A stretch of 64,000 nt of DNA from Streptomyces syringium. Lineage in GTDB: Bacteria; Actinomycetota; Actinomycetes; Streptomycetales; Streptomycetaceae. Under the pieces are notes generated by a model. That model searched no databases, was not told the DNA's origin, and saw only the letters and a list, made by a program, of their open reading frames with translations. Every line of letters begins with the position of its first letter. Within the stretch, counting starts at the first letter, position 1. The stretch covers positions 1,736,001 to 1,800,000 of the forward strand of contig NZ_JAGIOH010000001.1 in the NCBI RefSeq assembly GCF_017876625.1, read 5' to 3'. Of the stretch, positions 33,892-43,121 are shown piece by piece. The position numbers were made by a program, and so were the translations under genes.

Positions 33892-35352
33892 TTACTTGTT
33901 ACGACCGCGCTTCTCCCGCACCCGCACCGAGATGTGGATCGGGGTGCCCTCGAAGCCGAACTCCTCGCGCAGACGGCGCTCGATGAAGCGGCGGTAGCCG
34001 GCCTCCAGGAAGCCGGAGGCGAAGAGCACGAACCGCGGCGGGCGGGTGCCCGCCTGGGTGCCGAACAGGATGCGGGGCTGCTTGCCGCCACGGATCGGGT
34101 GCGGGTGCGAGGCGACGATCTCACCGAGGAAGGCGTTGAGCCGCCCGGTCGGGATGCGCGTCTCCCACCCGGCCAGGGCGGTCTCGATCGCCGGGACGAG
34201 CTTCTCCATGTGGCGGCCGGTCATCGCCGAGACATTGACCCGCGGGGCCCACTGGATCTGAGCGAGCTCGGTCTCGATCTCGCGCTCGAGGTAGTAGCGG
34301 CGCTCCTCGTCCAGCGTGTCCCACTTGTTGAACGCCACGACCATCGCCCGGCCGGCGTCGACGGCCATCGTGATGATCCGCTGGTCCTGGACGCTGATGG
34401 ACTCGCTCGCGTCGATCAGGATGACCGCGACCTCGGCCTTCTCCACGGCGGCCGCGGTACGCAGCGAGGCGTAGTAGTCCGCGCCCTCCTGGAGGTGGAC
34501 GCGGCGGCGGATGCCGGCGGTGTCCACGAACTTCCAGGTCACGCCGCCCAGCTCGATCAGCTCGTCGACCGGGTCGCGGGTGGTGCCGGCCAGCTCGTTG
34601 ACGACGACGCGCTCCTCGCCCGCCACCTTGTTCAGCAGCGAGGACTTGCCGACGTTCGGGCGGCCGATCAGGGCGATCCGGCGCGGGCCGCCGACCGTGG
34701 CACCGAAGGTCTGGGCCGGGGCCTCGGGCAGCGCCTCGAGGACGGCGTCCAGCATGTCACCGGTACCGCGGCCGTGCAGGGCGGAGACCGGGTGCGGCTC
34801 GCCGAGGCCCAGCGACCACAGCATCGCGGCGTCGGCCTCGGCGGACGGGCCGTCGACCTTGTTGGCGCAGAGCACGACGGGCTTGCCGGCCCGGCGCAGC
34901 AGCTTCACGACGGCCTCGTCGGTGTCGGTCGCGCCGACCGTGGCGTCCACCACGAAGACGACCGCGTCGGCGGCCTCGATGGCGAACTCGGCCTGGGCGG
35001 CGACGGAGGCGTCGAGGCCCAGCACGTCCTGCTCCCAGCCGCCGGTGTCGACGACCTTGAAGCGGCGGCCGGCCCACTCGGCCTCGTACGTCACCCGGTC
35101 ACGGGTGACACCGGGCTTGTCCTGGACGACGGCCTCGCGGCGGCCGATGATGCGGTTCACCAGCGTCGACTTGCCGACGTTGGGGCGGCCGACCACGGCG
35201 AGCCGGGGCAGCGGCCCGTGCCCGGCGGCGGCGAGCTCGCCCTCGATGTCCTCCGGGTCGAAGCCTTCCTGCGCCGCGAGCTCCATGAACTCCGCGTACT
35301 CGGCGTCGCCAAGCTCACCGTGCTCGTCGCCGGAGTGGATCTGGTCGTTCAT
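33892..35352 (-). CDS. der: Ribosome-assembly GTPase Der (EngA)
   Basis: Double-Era GTPase of 486 residues acting in 50S ribosome maturation. A 50-residue acidic N-terminal extension typical of actinobacteria precedes the first G domain ([10 protein letters not shown] at residues 55-64, then DTGGWEQD and NKVDGP). A second G domain follows ([10 protein letters not shown] near residue 229, [14 protein letters not shown]), and a C-terminal KH-like domain ends in a basic tail. The ATG at 35352 follows GAGGAA at 9 bases; the frame is open further upstream to 35409 without support. It is the last gene of a minus-strand run (tyrA, cmk, plsC, der). Confidence 0.96.
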   Translation of the reverse strand: MNDQIHSGDEHGELGDAEYAEFMELAAQEGFDPEDIEGELAAAGHGPLPRLAVVGRPNVGKSTLVNRIIGRREAVVQDKPGVTRDRVTYEAEWAGRRFKVVDTGGWEQDVLGLDASVAAQAEFAIEAADAVVFVVDATVGATDTDEAVVKLLRRAGKPVVLCANKVDGPSAEADAAMLWSLGLGEPHPVSALHGRGTGDMLDAVLEALPEAPAQTFGATVGGPRRIALIGRPNVGKSSLLNKVAGEERVVVNELAGTTRDPVDELIELGGVTWKFVDTAGIRRRVHLQEGADYYASLRTAAAVEKAEVAVILIDASESISVQDQRIITMAVDAGRAMVVAFNKWDTLDEERRYYLEREIETELAQIQWAPRVNVSAMTGRHMEKLVPAIETALAGWETRIPTGRLNAFLGEIVASHPHPIRGGKQPRILFGTQAGTRPPRFVLFASGFLEAGYRRFIERRLREEFGFEGTPIHISVRVREKRGRNK

Positions 35353-35405
35353 GAAGTCCGTTCCTCGTTCTTCGTCATCGGCAGTACCGTGTGCGGTCCC
35401 GCTAC

Positions 35406-36074
35406 TCAAGTCTCGTCGTTGCTGCGGCCGGTCAGCCGCTTGGCGTCCGCCAGGTGTGCGGCGAGCCGCCCCTGGATGCGGACCGTCGCCGCGTCCAGCG
35501 CCGCCCGGGTGCGCCTGCCGCTGCCGTCGCCCGCCTCGAAGGGGTCACCGAAGACCACGTCGACGCGGCTGCGCAGCGGCGGCAGCCCCGGTATCGCCCG
35601 GCCGCGCCGCTCGGCGCTGCCCAGCACCGCGACCGGCACGATCGGTGCGCCGGAGCGCACCGCGAAATAGGCGAGCCCGGCGCGCAGCGACGCGAAGTCG
35701 CCCTCGCCCCGGGTGCCCTCGGGGAAGATCCCCAGCACACCGCCGCGCTCCAGCACGCCCAGCGCGTCGATGACGGCGGCCCGGTCGGCCGTCGTCCGGT
35801 CGACCTTCAGCTGGCCGATCCCCCGCAGGAACGGGTCCAGCGGGCCGACGAACGCCTCCCGCTTGATCAGGAAGTGCACCGGCCGGGGCGCGGTGCCCAT
35901 CACCATCGGGCCGTCGATGTTGTGGGAGTGGTTGACGGCCAGCACGACGGGCCCCGCGGCGGGCACCCGCCAGGCACCCAGCACACGCGGCTTCCACAGC
36001 CCGTACATGAGCCCGATACCGATCCGCCGGCCGACGGCGGCACCGGGCTCGGAGCCCGTCACCGAACCTGTCAC
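35406..36074 (-). CDS. 1-acyl-sn-glycerol-3-phosphate acyltransferase (PlsC-like)
   Basis: Acyltransferase of 222 residues in the lysophospholipid acyltransferase family. The catalytic HX4D box is in VNHSHNIDG and the glycerophosphate-binding motif is [12 protein letters not shown] hydrophobic stretch near [13 protein letters not shown] could contact the membrane. It probably acylates lysophosphatidic acid to phosphatidic acid. The GTG at 36074 overlaps the cmk stop as GTGA, so the genes are coupled; the frame is open to 36113 within cmk. The cmk-plsC-der order is conserved in actinobacteria. Confidence 0.88.
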   Translation of the reverse strand: MTGSVTGSEPGAAVGRRIGIGLMYGLWKPRVLGAWRVPAAGPVVLAVNHSHNIDGPMVMGTAPRPVHFLIKREAFVGPLDPFLRGIGQLKVDRTTADRAAVIDALGVLERGGVLGIFPEGTRGEGDFASLRAGLAYFAVRSGAPIVPVAVLGSAERRGRAIPGLPPLRSRVDVVFGDPFEAGDGSGRRTRAALDAATVRIQGRLAAHLADAKRLTGRSNDET

Positions 36075-36775
36075 GCGACCGCCCGCTTCTCCTCGACAAG
36101 CGTGACGACGCACTCGATGACCTGGTCGAGCGTCAGCTCGGTGGTGTCCACCTCGACGGCGTCGGCCGCCTTCGCCAGCGGCGAGGTCTTGCGACCCGAG
36201 TCGGCGGCGTCCCGCTTGATCAGGGCGGCCTGGGTGGCGGCCAGGTCGGTGGCCTCCTTGCCCTTCAGCTCGCCGCTGCGACGGGCGGCACGGGCCTCGG
36301 CGGAGGCGGTGAGGAAGATCTTGAGGTCGGCGTCCGGCAGGACGGTCGTGCCGACGTCACGGCCCTCGACCACGATGCCGTGCGGCGCCTCGGCGGCGAT
36401 CGCGCGCTGCAGCTCGGTCAGCCGGGTCCGCACCTCGGGCACCGCGCTGACGGCGCTGACCGCGGCGGTGACCGCCTGGGTGCGGATGGGCGCGGCCGCG
36501 TCGGCCCCGTCGACCGTGATGGTCGGCGCCGAGGGGTCGGTGCCCGAGACGATCTCGGGCTTGCCGGCGGCGTCCGCGACGGCCTCGGCGTCGTTCACGT
36601 CGATGCCGTTGTTCAGCATCCACCAGGTGATCGCCCGGTACTGGGCGCCGGTGTCCAGGTAGCGCAGCCCGAGCTTGGCGGCCACGGCCTTGGAGGTGCT
36701 GGACTTGCCCGTGCCGGAGGGGCCGTCGATGCCGACAATCACTGCTGCCGGTGCGGTCCGGGCGGCGGTTTCCAC
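36071..36775 (-). CDS. cmk: Cytidylate kinase
   Basis: CMP/dCMP kinase of about 234 residues in pyrimidine salvage and nucleotide supply. The P-loop is GPSGTGKSS (residues 18-26). Other family marks are YLDTGAQYRAITWWMLNNGID, EGRDVGTTVLPDADLKIFLTASAEARAARR and a C-terminal TTELTLDQVIECV. The start is uncertain. A TTG at 36796 gives seven more residues; the GTG at 36775 (METAART) matches the usual family N-terminus and lies about 11 bases after a GAGGAAGG stretch. It is coupled to the plsC-like gene through GTGA. Confidence 0.93.
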   Translation of the reverse strand: METAARTAPAAVIVGIDGPSGTGKSSTSKAVAAKLGLRYLDTGAQYRAITWWMLNNGIDVNDAEAVADAAGKPEIVSGTDPSAPTITVDGADAAAPIRTQAVTAAVSAVSAVPEVRTRLTELQRAIAAEAPHGIVVEGRDVGTTVLPDADLKIFLTASAEARAARRSGELKGKEATDLAATQAALIKRDAADSGRKTSPLAKAADAVEVDTTELTLDQVIECVVTLVEEKRAVA

Positions 36776-36943
36776 GGTGTCAGACACCTTCCTCAAGCAC
36801 AGGGCGGGAAAATTTTTGCGGTACGGGCCCGAGAGAGCCTCCGCTCAAGGTTACTGGCTCCCCGGACCGCCCGGCGCAGCCGATGGTCCCCGGCCCGCGA
36901 CAGGGGCCCCCGCCGACGTCCTGCCGACAGGGGACTGCCCGCC

Positions 36944-38029
36944 CTACTGCCGGATCGACCAGCCCCGCTCGCGCAGCGCCGCCGTGAGGCCCGGAGCCAT
37001 GCTCGGCTCGACCATCAGCTGGATCAGACCCGCCTGCTGGCCGGTGGCGTGCTCGATCCGGACGTCCTCGATGTTGACGCCCTCCCGGCCCGCGTCCGCG
37101 AAGATCCGGGCCAGCTCGCCGGGCTGGTCGCCGATGAGCACCGTCACCGTCTCGTACGCGGCCGGGGCCGCGCCGTGCTTGCCGGGGACCCGGGAGCGGC
37201 CGGCGTTGCCGCGCCGCAGGACGTCCTCGATGCCGGCAGCGCCCTCGTCGCGCTTGTCCTCCTCGGCGGACTGCAGGGCGCGCAGGGCCCGCACCGTCTC
37301 GTCGAGGTCACCGGCGACGGCCGCGAGGACGTCCGCGACCGGGCCGGGGTTGGCGGAGAGGATGTCGATCCACATCCGGGGGTCGGAGGCCGCGATCCGG
37401 GTCACATCGCGGATGCCCTGCCCGCACAGCCGCACGGCCGTCTCGTCCGCGTCCCGAAGCCGGGCCGCGACCATGCTGGAGAGCAGCTGCGGGGTGTGCG
37501 AGACGAGCGCGACGGCCCGGTCGTGGGCGTCGGCGTCCATGACGACGGGGACCGCGCGGCACAGCGCGACGAGTTCGAGGGCCAGGTTGAGGACCTCGGT
37601 GTCGGTGTCCCGGGTGGGGGTGAGCACCCAGGGGCGGCCCTCGAAGAGATCGGCGGTGGCCGCCAGCGGGCCGGAGCGCTCCCGGCCGGCCATCGGGTGC
37701 GTGCCGAGGTAGCCGGTGAGGTCGCAGCCGAGCGCCTCGAGCTCGCGGCGCGGGCCGCCCTTGACGCTGGCGACGTCGAGGTAGCCGCGGGCGAGGCCGC
37801 CCCGGATCGCCTCGGCGAGGGTGTTCGCGACGTACGCGGGCGGTACGGCCACGATGACGAGGTCGACGGCCCCCTCGGGCGCCTCGTCCGTGCCGGCGCC
37901 GAGGGCGGCGGCCGTCCGGGCCTGGGCGGGGTCGTGGTCCATGAGGTGCACCTGGACCCCGCGGCCCGCGAGAGCGAGCGCTGCGGAGGTGCCGATCAGT
38001 CCGGTGCCGATGACGAGGGCGGTTCTCAC
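36944..38029 (-). CDS. tyrA: Prephenate dehydrogenase with ACT domain
   Basis: Enzyme of 361 residues that converts prephenate to 4-hydroxyphenylpyruvate in tyrosine biosynthesis. An N-terminal Rossmann fold begins VIGTGLIGTS, with an acidic residue after the second strand (LMDHD) favouring NAD+. The catalytic His111 is in GTHPMAG. The C-terminal ACT domain (about residues 290-361, VTVLIGDQPGELARIFADAG) is the likely tyrosine feedback site. The GTG start at 38029 encodes MRTALVIG; AAGGAC lies 10 bases upstream. It leads the run toward cmk with a 168-base gap. Confidence 0.94.
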   Translation of the reverse strand: MRTALVIGTGLIGTSAALALAGRGVQVHLMDHDPAQARTAAALGAGTDEAPEGAVDLVIVAVPPAYVANTLAEAIRGGLARGYLDVASVKGGPRRELEALGCDLTGYLGTHPMAGRERSGPLAATADLFEGRPWVLTPTRDTDTEVLNLALELVALCRAVPVVMDADAHDRAVALVSHTPQLLSSMVAARLRDADETAVRLCGQGIRDVTRIAASDPRMWIDILSANPGPVADVLAAVAGDLDETVRALRALQSAEEDKRDEGAAGIEDVLRRGNAGRSRVPGKHGAAPAAYETVTVLIGDQPGELARIFADAGREGVNIEDVRIEHATGQQAGLIQLMVEPSMAPGLTAALRERGWSIRQ

Positions 38030-38186
38030 TGGGCGATGTCCTTGCGGAGGGCGGCCGCGGTGGTGTGCGTTCGCGTGGGTCGTACGTGGATCATGCGTGT
38101 CCGTCCACCCTAGCCAGCCGTACGGCGGCCCGTTCCCGGCGACCGCCCTCCGGGACGGCCGCGCCCGCGTCGGGTAGAACGTGTCC

Positions 38187-38549
38187 ATGATCTTCCACTT
38201 GGTGCCCCTGGACGACTGGCTGGCCGTGCCCGACCGTCCGTACTCCCCCGCGTCACTGGCGACCGACGGTTTCGTGCACTGTTCCCCGGACGAGGAGACC
38301 ACGCTCGCCGTGGCGTCCGCCTTCTACCGCGAGACCACCGGCCCGCTGATGGTGCTGCTGATCGACGAGCACAAGCTGGACGTCATGGTCCGCTGGGAGG
38401 CGGCGGACCCGGCGCCGCCGCCCGGCGTGCCGGCGCAGACGCTCTTCCCGCATGTCTACGGCCGGATCAGCCGCGACGCGGTCGAGGGGATGATGGAGGT
38501 CCGGCGCGACGAGGAGGGCACGGCGCTGGGCCTGGAGGTGTGGTCGTAG
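38187..38549 (+). CDS. DUF952 family protein
   Basis: Small protein of 120 residues (122 if the GTG at 38181 is used) belonging to DUF952. Family marks are IFHLVPLDDW at the start, SLATDGFVHCSPDEE (the conserved GFIHxS segment), and TLFPHVYGRISRDAVEG near the end. The fold resembles glutathione-S-transferase-like or ADP-ribosyl-related small domains in the literature, but no activity is established. No clear ribosome site is visible, so translation may be leaderless. It is divergent from tyrA. Confidence 0.85.
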   Translation: MIFHLVPLDDWLAVPDRPYSPASLATDGFVHCSPDEETTLAVASAFYRETTGPLMVLLIDEHKLDVMVRWEAADPAPPPGVPAQTLFPHVYGRISRDAVEGMMEVRRDEEGTALGLEVWS

Positions 38550-38635
38550 TCCGTGGGGTGTGGTCGTGGACCGGCGGCCTCGCGGTGCCGAAATCGCGGT
38601 GACACGTCGGGCGGGGCCGGGGAACAATCGCGGCC

Positions 38636-39379
38636 ATGCGCCACTCCCCCGAAGCCACGGCCACCGTCGACCCCTCCGTCTCCGAAGGGCACGGGCTCGT
38701 CGCCCGGCACACGATCTACGCCTGTGTGATGGGTTCGCGCGCCTTCGGGCTGGCGACGGCGGCCAGTGACACCGACCGGCGGGGGGTGTACGCCGCGCCG
38801 GCGCCGCTCTTCTGGCGCTTCGACAAGCCGCCGACGCACGTCGACGGCCCGGCCGAGGAGCAGTTCTCCTGGGAGCTGGAGCGGTTCTGCGAGCTGGCGC
38901 TGCGCGCCAACCCCAACGTTCTGGAGTGCCTGCACTCGCCGCTCGTCGAGCACATCGACGACACCGGCCGCGAGCTGCTGTCGCTGCGGGAGGCGTTCCT
39001 CTCCCGCCGGGCCCACCAGTCCTTCACCGGCTACGCCACCGCCCAGCGCCGCAAGCTCGAAGCCGATCTGCGCACCCATGGCACACCCCGCTGGAAGCAC
39101 GCCATGCATCTGCTCAGGCTGTTGACGAGCGGGCGCGATGTGCTGCGTACGGGCGTGCTGACCCTCGATGTGGGCGAGGATCGCGAGCGGCTGCTGGCCG
39201 TCAAACGGGGGGAGGTGGGGTGGCCGGAGGTCGCGGCGTGGATGGACCGGCTGCGCGCCGAGACCGACGCGGCGGCGGAGCGGACCCCGCTGCCGCCCGA
39301 GCCGGACCGCGCCCGCGTCGAGGACTTCCTCTTTCGCGTGCGCCGTGCCTCGGCCGGGGCCTGTGGTCCGGCCGACTGA
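38636..39379 (+). CDS. Predicted nucleotidyltransferase (DNA polymerase beta-like superfamily)
   Basis: Protein of 247 residues. The N-terminal catalytic motif is GSRAFGLATAASDTDRRGVY: GS followed after 12 residues by DTD, the two metal-binding Asp of the nucleotidyltransferase fold, with an extended C-terminal helical region (LERFCELALRANPNVLECL, RRKLEADLRTHGTPRWKHAMHLLRLL). Members of this COG3541-like group often sit near RNA ligase or RNA-repair genes, but none is here. The target is unknown. The ATG at 38636 has a weak GGGGAA site. A terminator follows. Confidence 0.82.
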   Translation: MRHSPEATATVDPSVSEGHGLVARHTIYACVMGSRAFGLATAASDTDRRGVYAAPAPLFWRFDKPPTHVDGPAEEQFSWELERFCELALRANPNVLECLHSPLVEHIDDTGRELLSLREAFLSRRAHQSFTGYATAQRRKLEADLRTHGTPRWKHAMHLLRLLTSGRDVLRTGVLTLDVGEDRERLLAVKRGEVGWPEVAAWMDRLRAETDAAAERTPLPPEPDRARVEDFLFRVRRASAGACGPAD

Positions 39380-39406
39380 TCCTGCTGGCGGCTGACCCGC
39401 CGTTTC

Positions 39407-39458
39407 GTCCTCAATCGCCGGACGGGCTGCATGTGCAGCCCGTCCGGCGATTGAGGAC
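39407..39458. terminator. Perfect 25-base inverted repeat, bidirectional terminator
   Basis: Arms 39407-39431 and 39434-39458 are perfect reverse complements with a 2-base loop, lying between convergent genes. The arm core (TCCTCAATCGCCGGACGGGCT split across positions 39408-39428) recurs, with one change, near 54868 and resembles a family of intergenic palindromes common in Streptomyces genomes. Confidence 0.88.
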
Positions 39459-39475
39459 ACCGCACAGGGCCCGAC

Positions 39476-40831
39476 CTAGAGGTCGACCTCGCGCATGAGC
39501 ATGCCGACCTCGGTGTTGGTCAGCCGGCGCAGCCAGCCCGACTTCTGGTCGCCGAGCGGGATCGGGCCGAAGCTGGTGCGGACCAGCTTCTCGACCGGGA
39601 AGCCCGCCTCGGCGAGCATGCGGCGCACGATGTGCTTGCGGCCCTCGTGGAGGGTGACCTCGACCAGGTAGTTCTTGCCGGTCTGCTGGATCACCCGGAA
39701 GTTGTCGGCGCGGGCCCAGCCGTCCTCCAGCTGGATGCCGCTCTTGAGCTGCTTGCCGATGTCACGCGGCAGCGGGCCGGTGATGGCGGCGAGGTAGGTC
39801 TTCTGGACGCCGTACTTCGGGTGGGTGAGGCGGTGGGCCAGCTCACCGTGGTTGGTGAGCAGGATGATGCCCTCGGTCTCCGTGTCGAGACGGCCGACGT
39901 GGAAGAGCCGGGTCTCGCGGTTGGTGACGTAGTCGCCGAGGCACTGGCGGCCGTCGGGGTCCTCCATGGTGGAGACGACACCGGCCGGCTTGTTGAGCGC
40001 GAAGAAGAGGTAGGACTGGGTGGCGACCGTCAGGCCGTCGACCTTGATCTCGTCCTTCTCCGGGTCCACGCGCAGGCCCTGCTCGATCACGATCTCGCCG
40101 TTGACCTCGACGCGGGACTGCTCGATGAGCTCCTCGCAGGCGCGCCGCGAGCCCATGCCGGCACGGGCGAGCACCTTCTGCAGACGCTCACCCTCCTGCT
40201 CGGCACCGGGGAACGTCTTGGGGGTCTTGACCTGCGGCTTGTTGTGCCGCTCCCGGTTGCGCTCCTCGATCTTGGCGTCGAGCTCGCGCGGGCGGGCCGG
40301 GACGGAGTGACCGCGGGCGGGCCCGCTGGTCCGGCCGCCGGCACCGGCGGTGGAGCTCCGGCGGGGGCCGCCCTTGGCGCCGCCGCGGGCCGCCGCGCCC
40401 CGGCCGCTGCTGGTGGGACCGCTGGTGCGGCCGCTGGTGGCGCCGCCGCGGGTGCGCTCGGCGTCGGGGCCCACGTCGTAGCGGCGCTCCTCCGGGCGGG
40501 GACGGCGCGGACGCTCCTGCGGCCTGTCGTCCCGCTGGCCCCCGGAGCGGCCGCCGTCGAAACGCCCGCCCTCGGAACGCCCGCCGTCGGGGCGACCGCC
40601 GCCGTAGCCGCCGCCCGAGCGGCCACCCTCGGGGCGACCGCCGCCGGAACGACCGCCACCGCCGTAGCCGCCGCCGGAGCGACCACCCTCGGGGCGACCG
40701 CCGCCGGAGCGACCGCCCTCGGGACGCCCGCCACCGGAGCGTCCGCCCCCGGACGCCGGCCGGGGGGACCCGCCTCGTGCGCCCCGGTCGTCCCGGTTGC
40801 CGCTTCCGCTGTTCCTGCCGCTGCTTCGCAT
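39476..40831 (-). CDS. rRNA pseudouridine synthase (RsuA/RluB family) with Gly/Arg-rich N-terminus
   Basis: Pseudouridine synthase of 451 residues. The first 200 residues are low-complexity Gly/Arg/Ser/Pro with repeated GGRSGGG and GGRPEGG units, likely an RNA-binding tail. An S4 domain follows (about residues 213-260, ERLQKVLARAGMGSRRACEELI). The catalytic domain carries NKPAGVVSTMEDPDGR and VGRLDTETEGIILLTN, with the catalytic Asp near residue 314. It modifies a uridine in rRNA. Its ATG overlaps the scpB stop as TGATG, so it belongs to the parA-scpAB operon, an arrangement shared widely with actinobacteria and Firmicutes. Confidence 0.92.
   Translation of the reverse strand: MRSSGRNSGSGNRDDRGARGGSPRPASGGGRSGGGRPEGGRSGGGRPEGGRSGGGYGGGGRSGGGRPEGGRSGGGYGGGRPDGGRSEGGRFDGGRSGGQRDDRPQERPRRPRPEERRYDVGPDAERTRGGATSGRTSGPTSSGRGAAARGGAKGGPRRSSTAGAGGRTSGPARGHSVPARPRELDAKIEERNRERHNKPQVKTPKTFPGAEQEGERLQKVLARAGMGSRRACEELIEQSRVEVNGEIVIEQGLRVDPEKDEIKVDGLTVATQSYLFFALNKPAGVVSTMEDPDGRQCLGDYVTNRETRLFHVGRLDTETEGIILLTNHGELAHRLTHPKYGVQKTYLAAITGPLPRDIGKQLKSGIQLEDGWARADNFRVIQQTGKNYLVEVTLHEGRKHIVRRMLAEAGFPVEKLVRTSFGPIPLGDQKSGWLRRLTNTEVGMLMREVDL
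40546..40750. repeat. Tandem Gly-Arg-coding repeats
   Basis: Degenerate tandem units of about 12-24 bases encode the GGRSGGGRPEGG repeats in the N-terminal extension of the pseudouridine synthase. Repeat number is likely to vary among strains because of the direct repetition. Confidence 0.75.
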
Positions 40832-41490
40832 CAAAGTTCCGTCTTGTCGTCTGCGTCGGTGTCCGGTGCGTCCGGATCGAACGACGGCACACCTTCCTGA
40901 GTGTCGCCCTCGATCGCTTCCGCCTCGGGGAGGAAGGGCGCTAGCTCCGGGAGCTCGTCCAGGCCACGCAGGCCCATTCGCTCCAGAAAGTAATTCGTCG
41001 TCCTGTACAGGATCGCACCTGTTTCGGGTTCCGTCCCCGTCTCCTCCACCAGACCCCGCTGGAGGAGGGTGCGCATCACGCCGTCGCAGTTCACTCCACG
41101 AACGGCGGAGACCCTCGATCGGCTGACCGGTTGACGGTACGCGACCACGGCCAGGGTCTCCAGCGCGGCCTGCGTCAGCCGGGCCTGCTGGCCGTCGAGG
41201 ACGAAGCACTCGACGGCGTCGGCGTACGCGGGACGGGTGAAGAAGCGCCAGCCTCCGGCCACCATCCGCAGATCGAAGCCGCGTCCCTGCGCGGTGTACT
41301 CCTCGGACAGCTCCCGCAGCGCCTGCGCGACCTCGCGGCGGGGCCGCTCCAGGATCCTGGCGAGGTGCTCCTCGGTGGCCGGCTCGTCGACGACCATGAG
41401 GACCGCCTCCAGGGCGGGGCCCAGGGGCAGGTCCGCGACCGTCCGCAGTCCCGCGGGCGGGTTCTCGTGTCCGTGTGCCTCGTCGCTCAT
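40831..41490 (-). CDS. scpB: Segregation and condensation protein ScpB
   Basis: Winged-helix condensin subunit of 219 residues. It binds the kleisin ScpA and, with SMC, compacts and segregates chromosomes. Family marks are LGPALEAVLMVVDEPATEEHLA, then AALETLAVVAYRQPVSRSRVSAVRGVNCDGVMRTLLQRGLVEE, and YRTTNYFLERMGL. GGAGGAG lies 6 bases before the ATG at 41490, and that ATG overlaps the scpA stop as ATGA. The C-terminal 40 residues are acidic. The coupled order scpA-scpB-rsuA supports the assignment. Confidence 0.95.
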   Translation of the reverse strand: MSDEAHGHENPPAGLRTVADLPLGPALEAVLMVVDEPATEEHLARILERPRREVAQALRELSEEYTAQGRGFDLRMVAGGWRFFTRPAYADAVECFVLDGQQARLTQAALETLAVVAYRQPVSRSRVSAVRGVNCDGVMRTLLQRGLVEETGTEPETGAILYRTTNYFLERMGLRGLDELPELAPFLPEAEAIEGDTQEGVPSFDPDAPDTDADDKTEL

Positions 41491-42422
41491 GCCGTCTCCT
41501 CCTGCGGGCCGTGTCCGTGGTCCTCGCCCGGCTCGCGGTCGAACTCGTCCGTCACCACCGGCCGGGCGTCCGCCGCGCCCGTCCAGCGGACCGTCAGCGC
41601 GCCCAGCGCCTGTTCCTGGTCCAGGACGACCACCCGCTCGCGGTAGAGCTCCAGCAGCGCCAGGAAGCGCGCCACGACCGTCAGGGTGTCCGGGGCGTCC
41701 GCGGTGAGCTGTCCGAAGCTCGCCTCGCCCGCGTCCCGCAGCCGGGCCACGACGACCTCCGCCTGCTCGCGGACGCTGACCAGCGGCGCGTGGATGTGGT
41801 CGACGTACACCTCGGGCCGCGGTCTGGGCCGCATCGCGTTCGCGGCGAGCTCGGCGAGGCCGTGCGCGCCGATGCCGAGGACGACCTCGGGGAGCAGCTC
41901 GGCGTGGTGTTTCTCCAGGCCGACGGTGCGGGGGTGGCGGCGGGACTCCGCCGCCAGCCGGCCGCTGAAGATCTCCGCGATGCGCTTGTACGCCCGGTAC
42001 TGCAGGAGCCGGGCGAACAGCAGGTCCCGGGCCTCCAGCAGCGCGAGGTCCGCCTCGTCCTCGACCTGGGCGACGGGCAGCAGCCGTGCGGCCTTGAGGT
42101 CCAGGAGCGTCGCCGCGACGACGAGGAACTCGGTGGTCTGGTCCAGGTCCCAGTCCGGGCCCATGGCCCGCAGGTGTGCCATGAACTCGTCGGTGACCTT
42201 CGACAGGGCGACCTCGGTGACGTCCAGCTTGTGTTTGGCGATCAGCTGGAGCAGCAGGTCGAACGGGCCCTCGAAGTTGTCGAGCCGGACGGTGAACCGG
42301 GCGTCGGCGGGGGCTGTGCCGTCCTCGCCCGCGGCGGCCGGTGGTGGCGCCTGGCCGGGTTCCTGCGGCGGCCGGGCCGCGCCGTGGCCGAGGGCTCGGC
42401 GGGCGGGCGGGTGTGTCGGCAT
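41487..42422 (-). CDS. scpA: Segregation and condensation protein ScpA (kleisin)
   Basis: Kleisin of 311 residues bridging SMC heads. A 40-residue Pro/Ala-rich N-terminal extension precedes FTVRLDNFEGPFDLLLQLIAKHKLDVTEVALSKVTDEF, the SMC-neck-binding segment. The centre includes AATLLDLKAARLLP. The C-terminal winged helix (VVARFLALLELYRERVVVLDQEQALG) binds the SMC cap. The ATG at 42422 is used because it opens the extension; the ribosome site is weak. It overlaps scpB by 4 bases and follows the RHH-like gene. Confidence 0.94.
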   Translation of the reverse strand: MPTHPPARRALGHGAARPPQEPGQAPPPAAAGEDGTAPADARFTVRLDNFEGPFDLLLQLIAKHKLDVTEVALSKVTDEFMAHLRAMGPDWDLDQTTEFLVVAATLLDLKAARLLPVAQVEDEADLALLEARDLLFARLLQYRAYKRIAEIFSGRLAAESRRHPRTVGLEKHHAELLPEVVLGIGAHGLAELAANAMRPRPRPEVYVDHIHAPLVSVREQAEVVVARLRDAGEASFGQLTADAPDTLTVVARFLALLELYRERVVVLDQEQALGALTVRWTGAADARPVVTDEFDREPGEDHGHGPQEETA

Positions 42423-42566
42423 CGATCGGGGTCCATGGTGCTGGGGAGGGCGGCCCTGACGGACCGGGTACGGGAGCCCGGCACGACGCGTGGGTACGGG
42501 AACCCCCGGAGCCGGTACGGGCCGTCCCGTGCGGGGCGGCAGGCCAGGCTATCGGGGCACGCCCGC

Positions 42567-43121
42567 TCAGCGCCCGCGCAGCCGCCGTACGAGAATGCTC
42601 GCGTCGCCGCGCGACTCCAGGTCGGCGAGGACGACGGCGACGGCCTCCCGCACGATCCGGCCGCGGTCGACGGCGAGTCCGTGCTCGCCGCGCAGCACCA
42701 GCCGGGCGTGTTCGAGGTCCATCAGCTCCTCGGCGGAGACATAGACCGTGATCTTCTCGTCGTGCCGCTCGCGGCCACTGGGCCGGCGGCCCGCTCCCCG
42801 GCCCCGGCGTCGGCCCTGGGCGGAGGCGGCGGGCTCGCTCTGTGCGGCCGCCGGCCGGGCGCCCGTGGGGCGGTCCCGGTCCGCGGCGGCGGAGCGCCGC
42901 CCGTCGGGCTGCTCCCGGTCGGTACCGGCTCCGCCGCGGCCGCCGCGCTCGTGTCCGTCCCCCTGGGCCTGGGCGCCCTGCTCGGGCGCGGCGTCGGATT
43001 CGGCGGCCTGGCCGGGGACCCGCGGGGGCGCCTCGCCGCTCTCCTTCCGACGGGGGGAGGAGGACTGGAGTCCCATCCCTCCGGTGGTGCGGAACAGTTC
43101 GTCGGCGCCGGGCAGACTCAC
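42567..43121 (-). CDS. Predicted ribbon-helix-helix-like protein between parA and scpA
   Basis: Protein of about 184 residues. The first 110 residues are low-complexity Ala/Gly/Arg. The C-terminal 60 residues (about 125-184) read KITVYVSAEELMDLEHARLVLRGEH, then DRGRIVREAVAVVLADLESRG. This is one strand followed by two helices, the layout of ribbon-helix-helix DNA-binding domains. Start: GTG at 43121 overlaps the parA stop as GTGA; a second GTG lies 12 bases earlier. Its place directly after parA suggests it is the ParA partner (ParB- or CopG-like adaptor). The function is inferred only. Confidence 0.68.
   Translation of the reverse strand: MSLPGADELFRTTGGMGLQSSSPRRKESGEAPPRVPGQAAESDAAPEQGAQAQGDGHERGGRGGAGTDREQPDGRRSAAADRDRPTGARPAAAQSEPAASAQGRRRGRGAGRRPSGRERHDEKITVYVSAEELMDLEHARLVLRGEHGLAVDRGRIVREAVAVVLADLESRGDASILVRRLRGR

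Noticed and set aside
40546..40750. Repeats considered as a CRISPR array or mobile element
   Set aside because: They are in-frame, degenerate, without spacers, and encode the Gly-Arg tail of a pseudouridine synthase.
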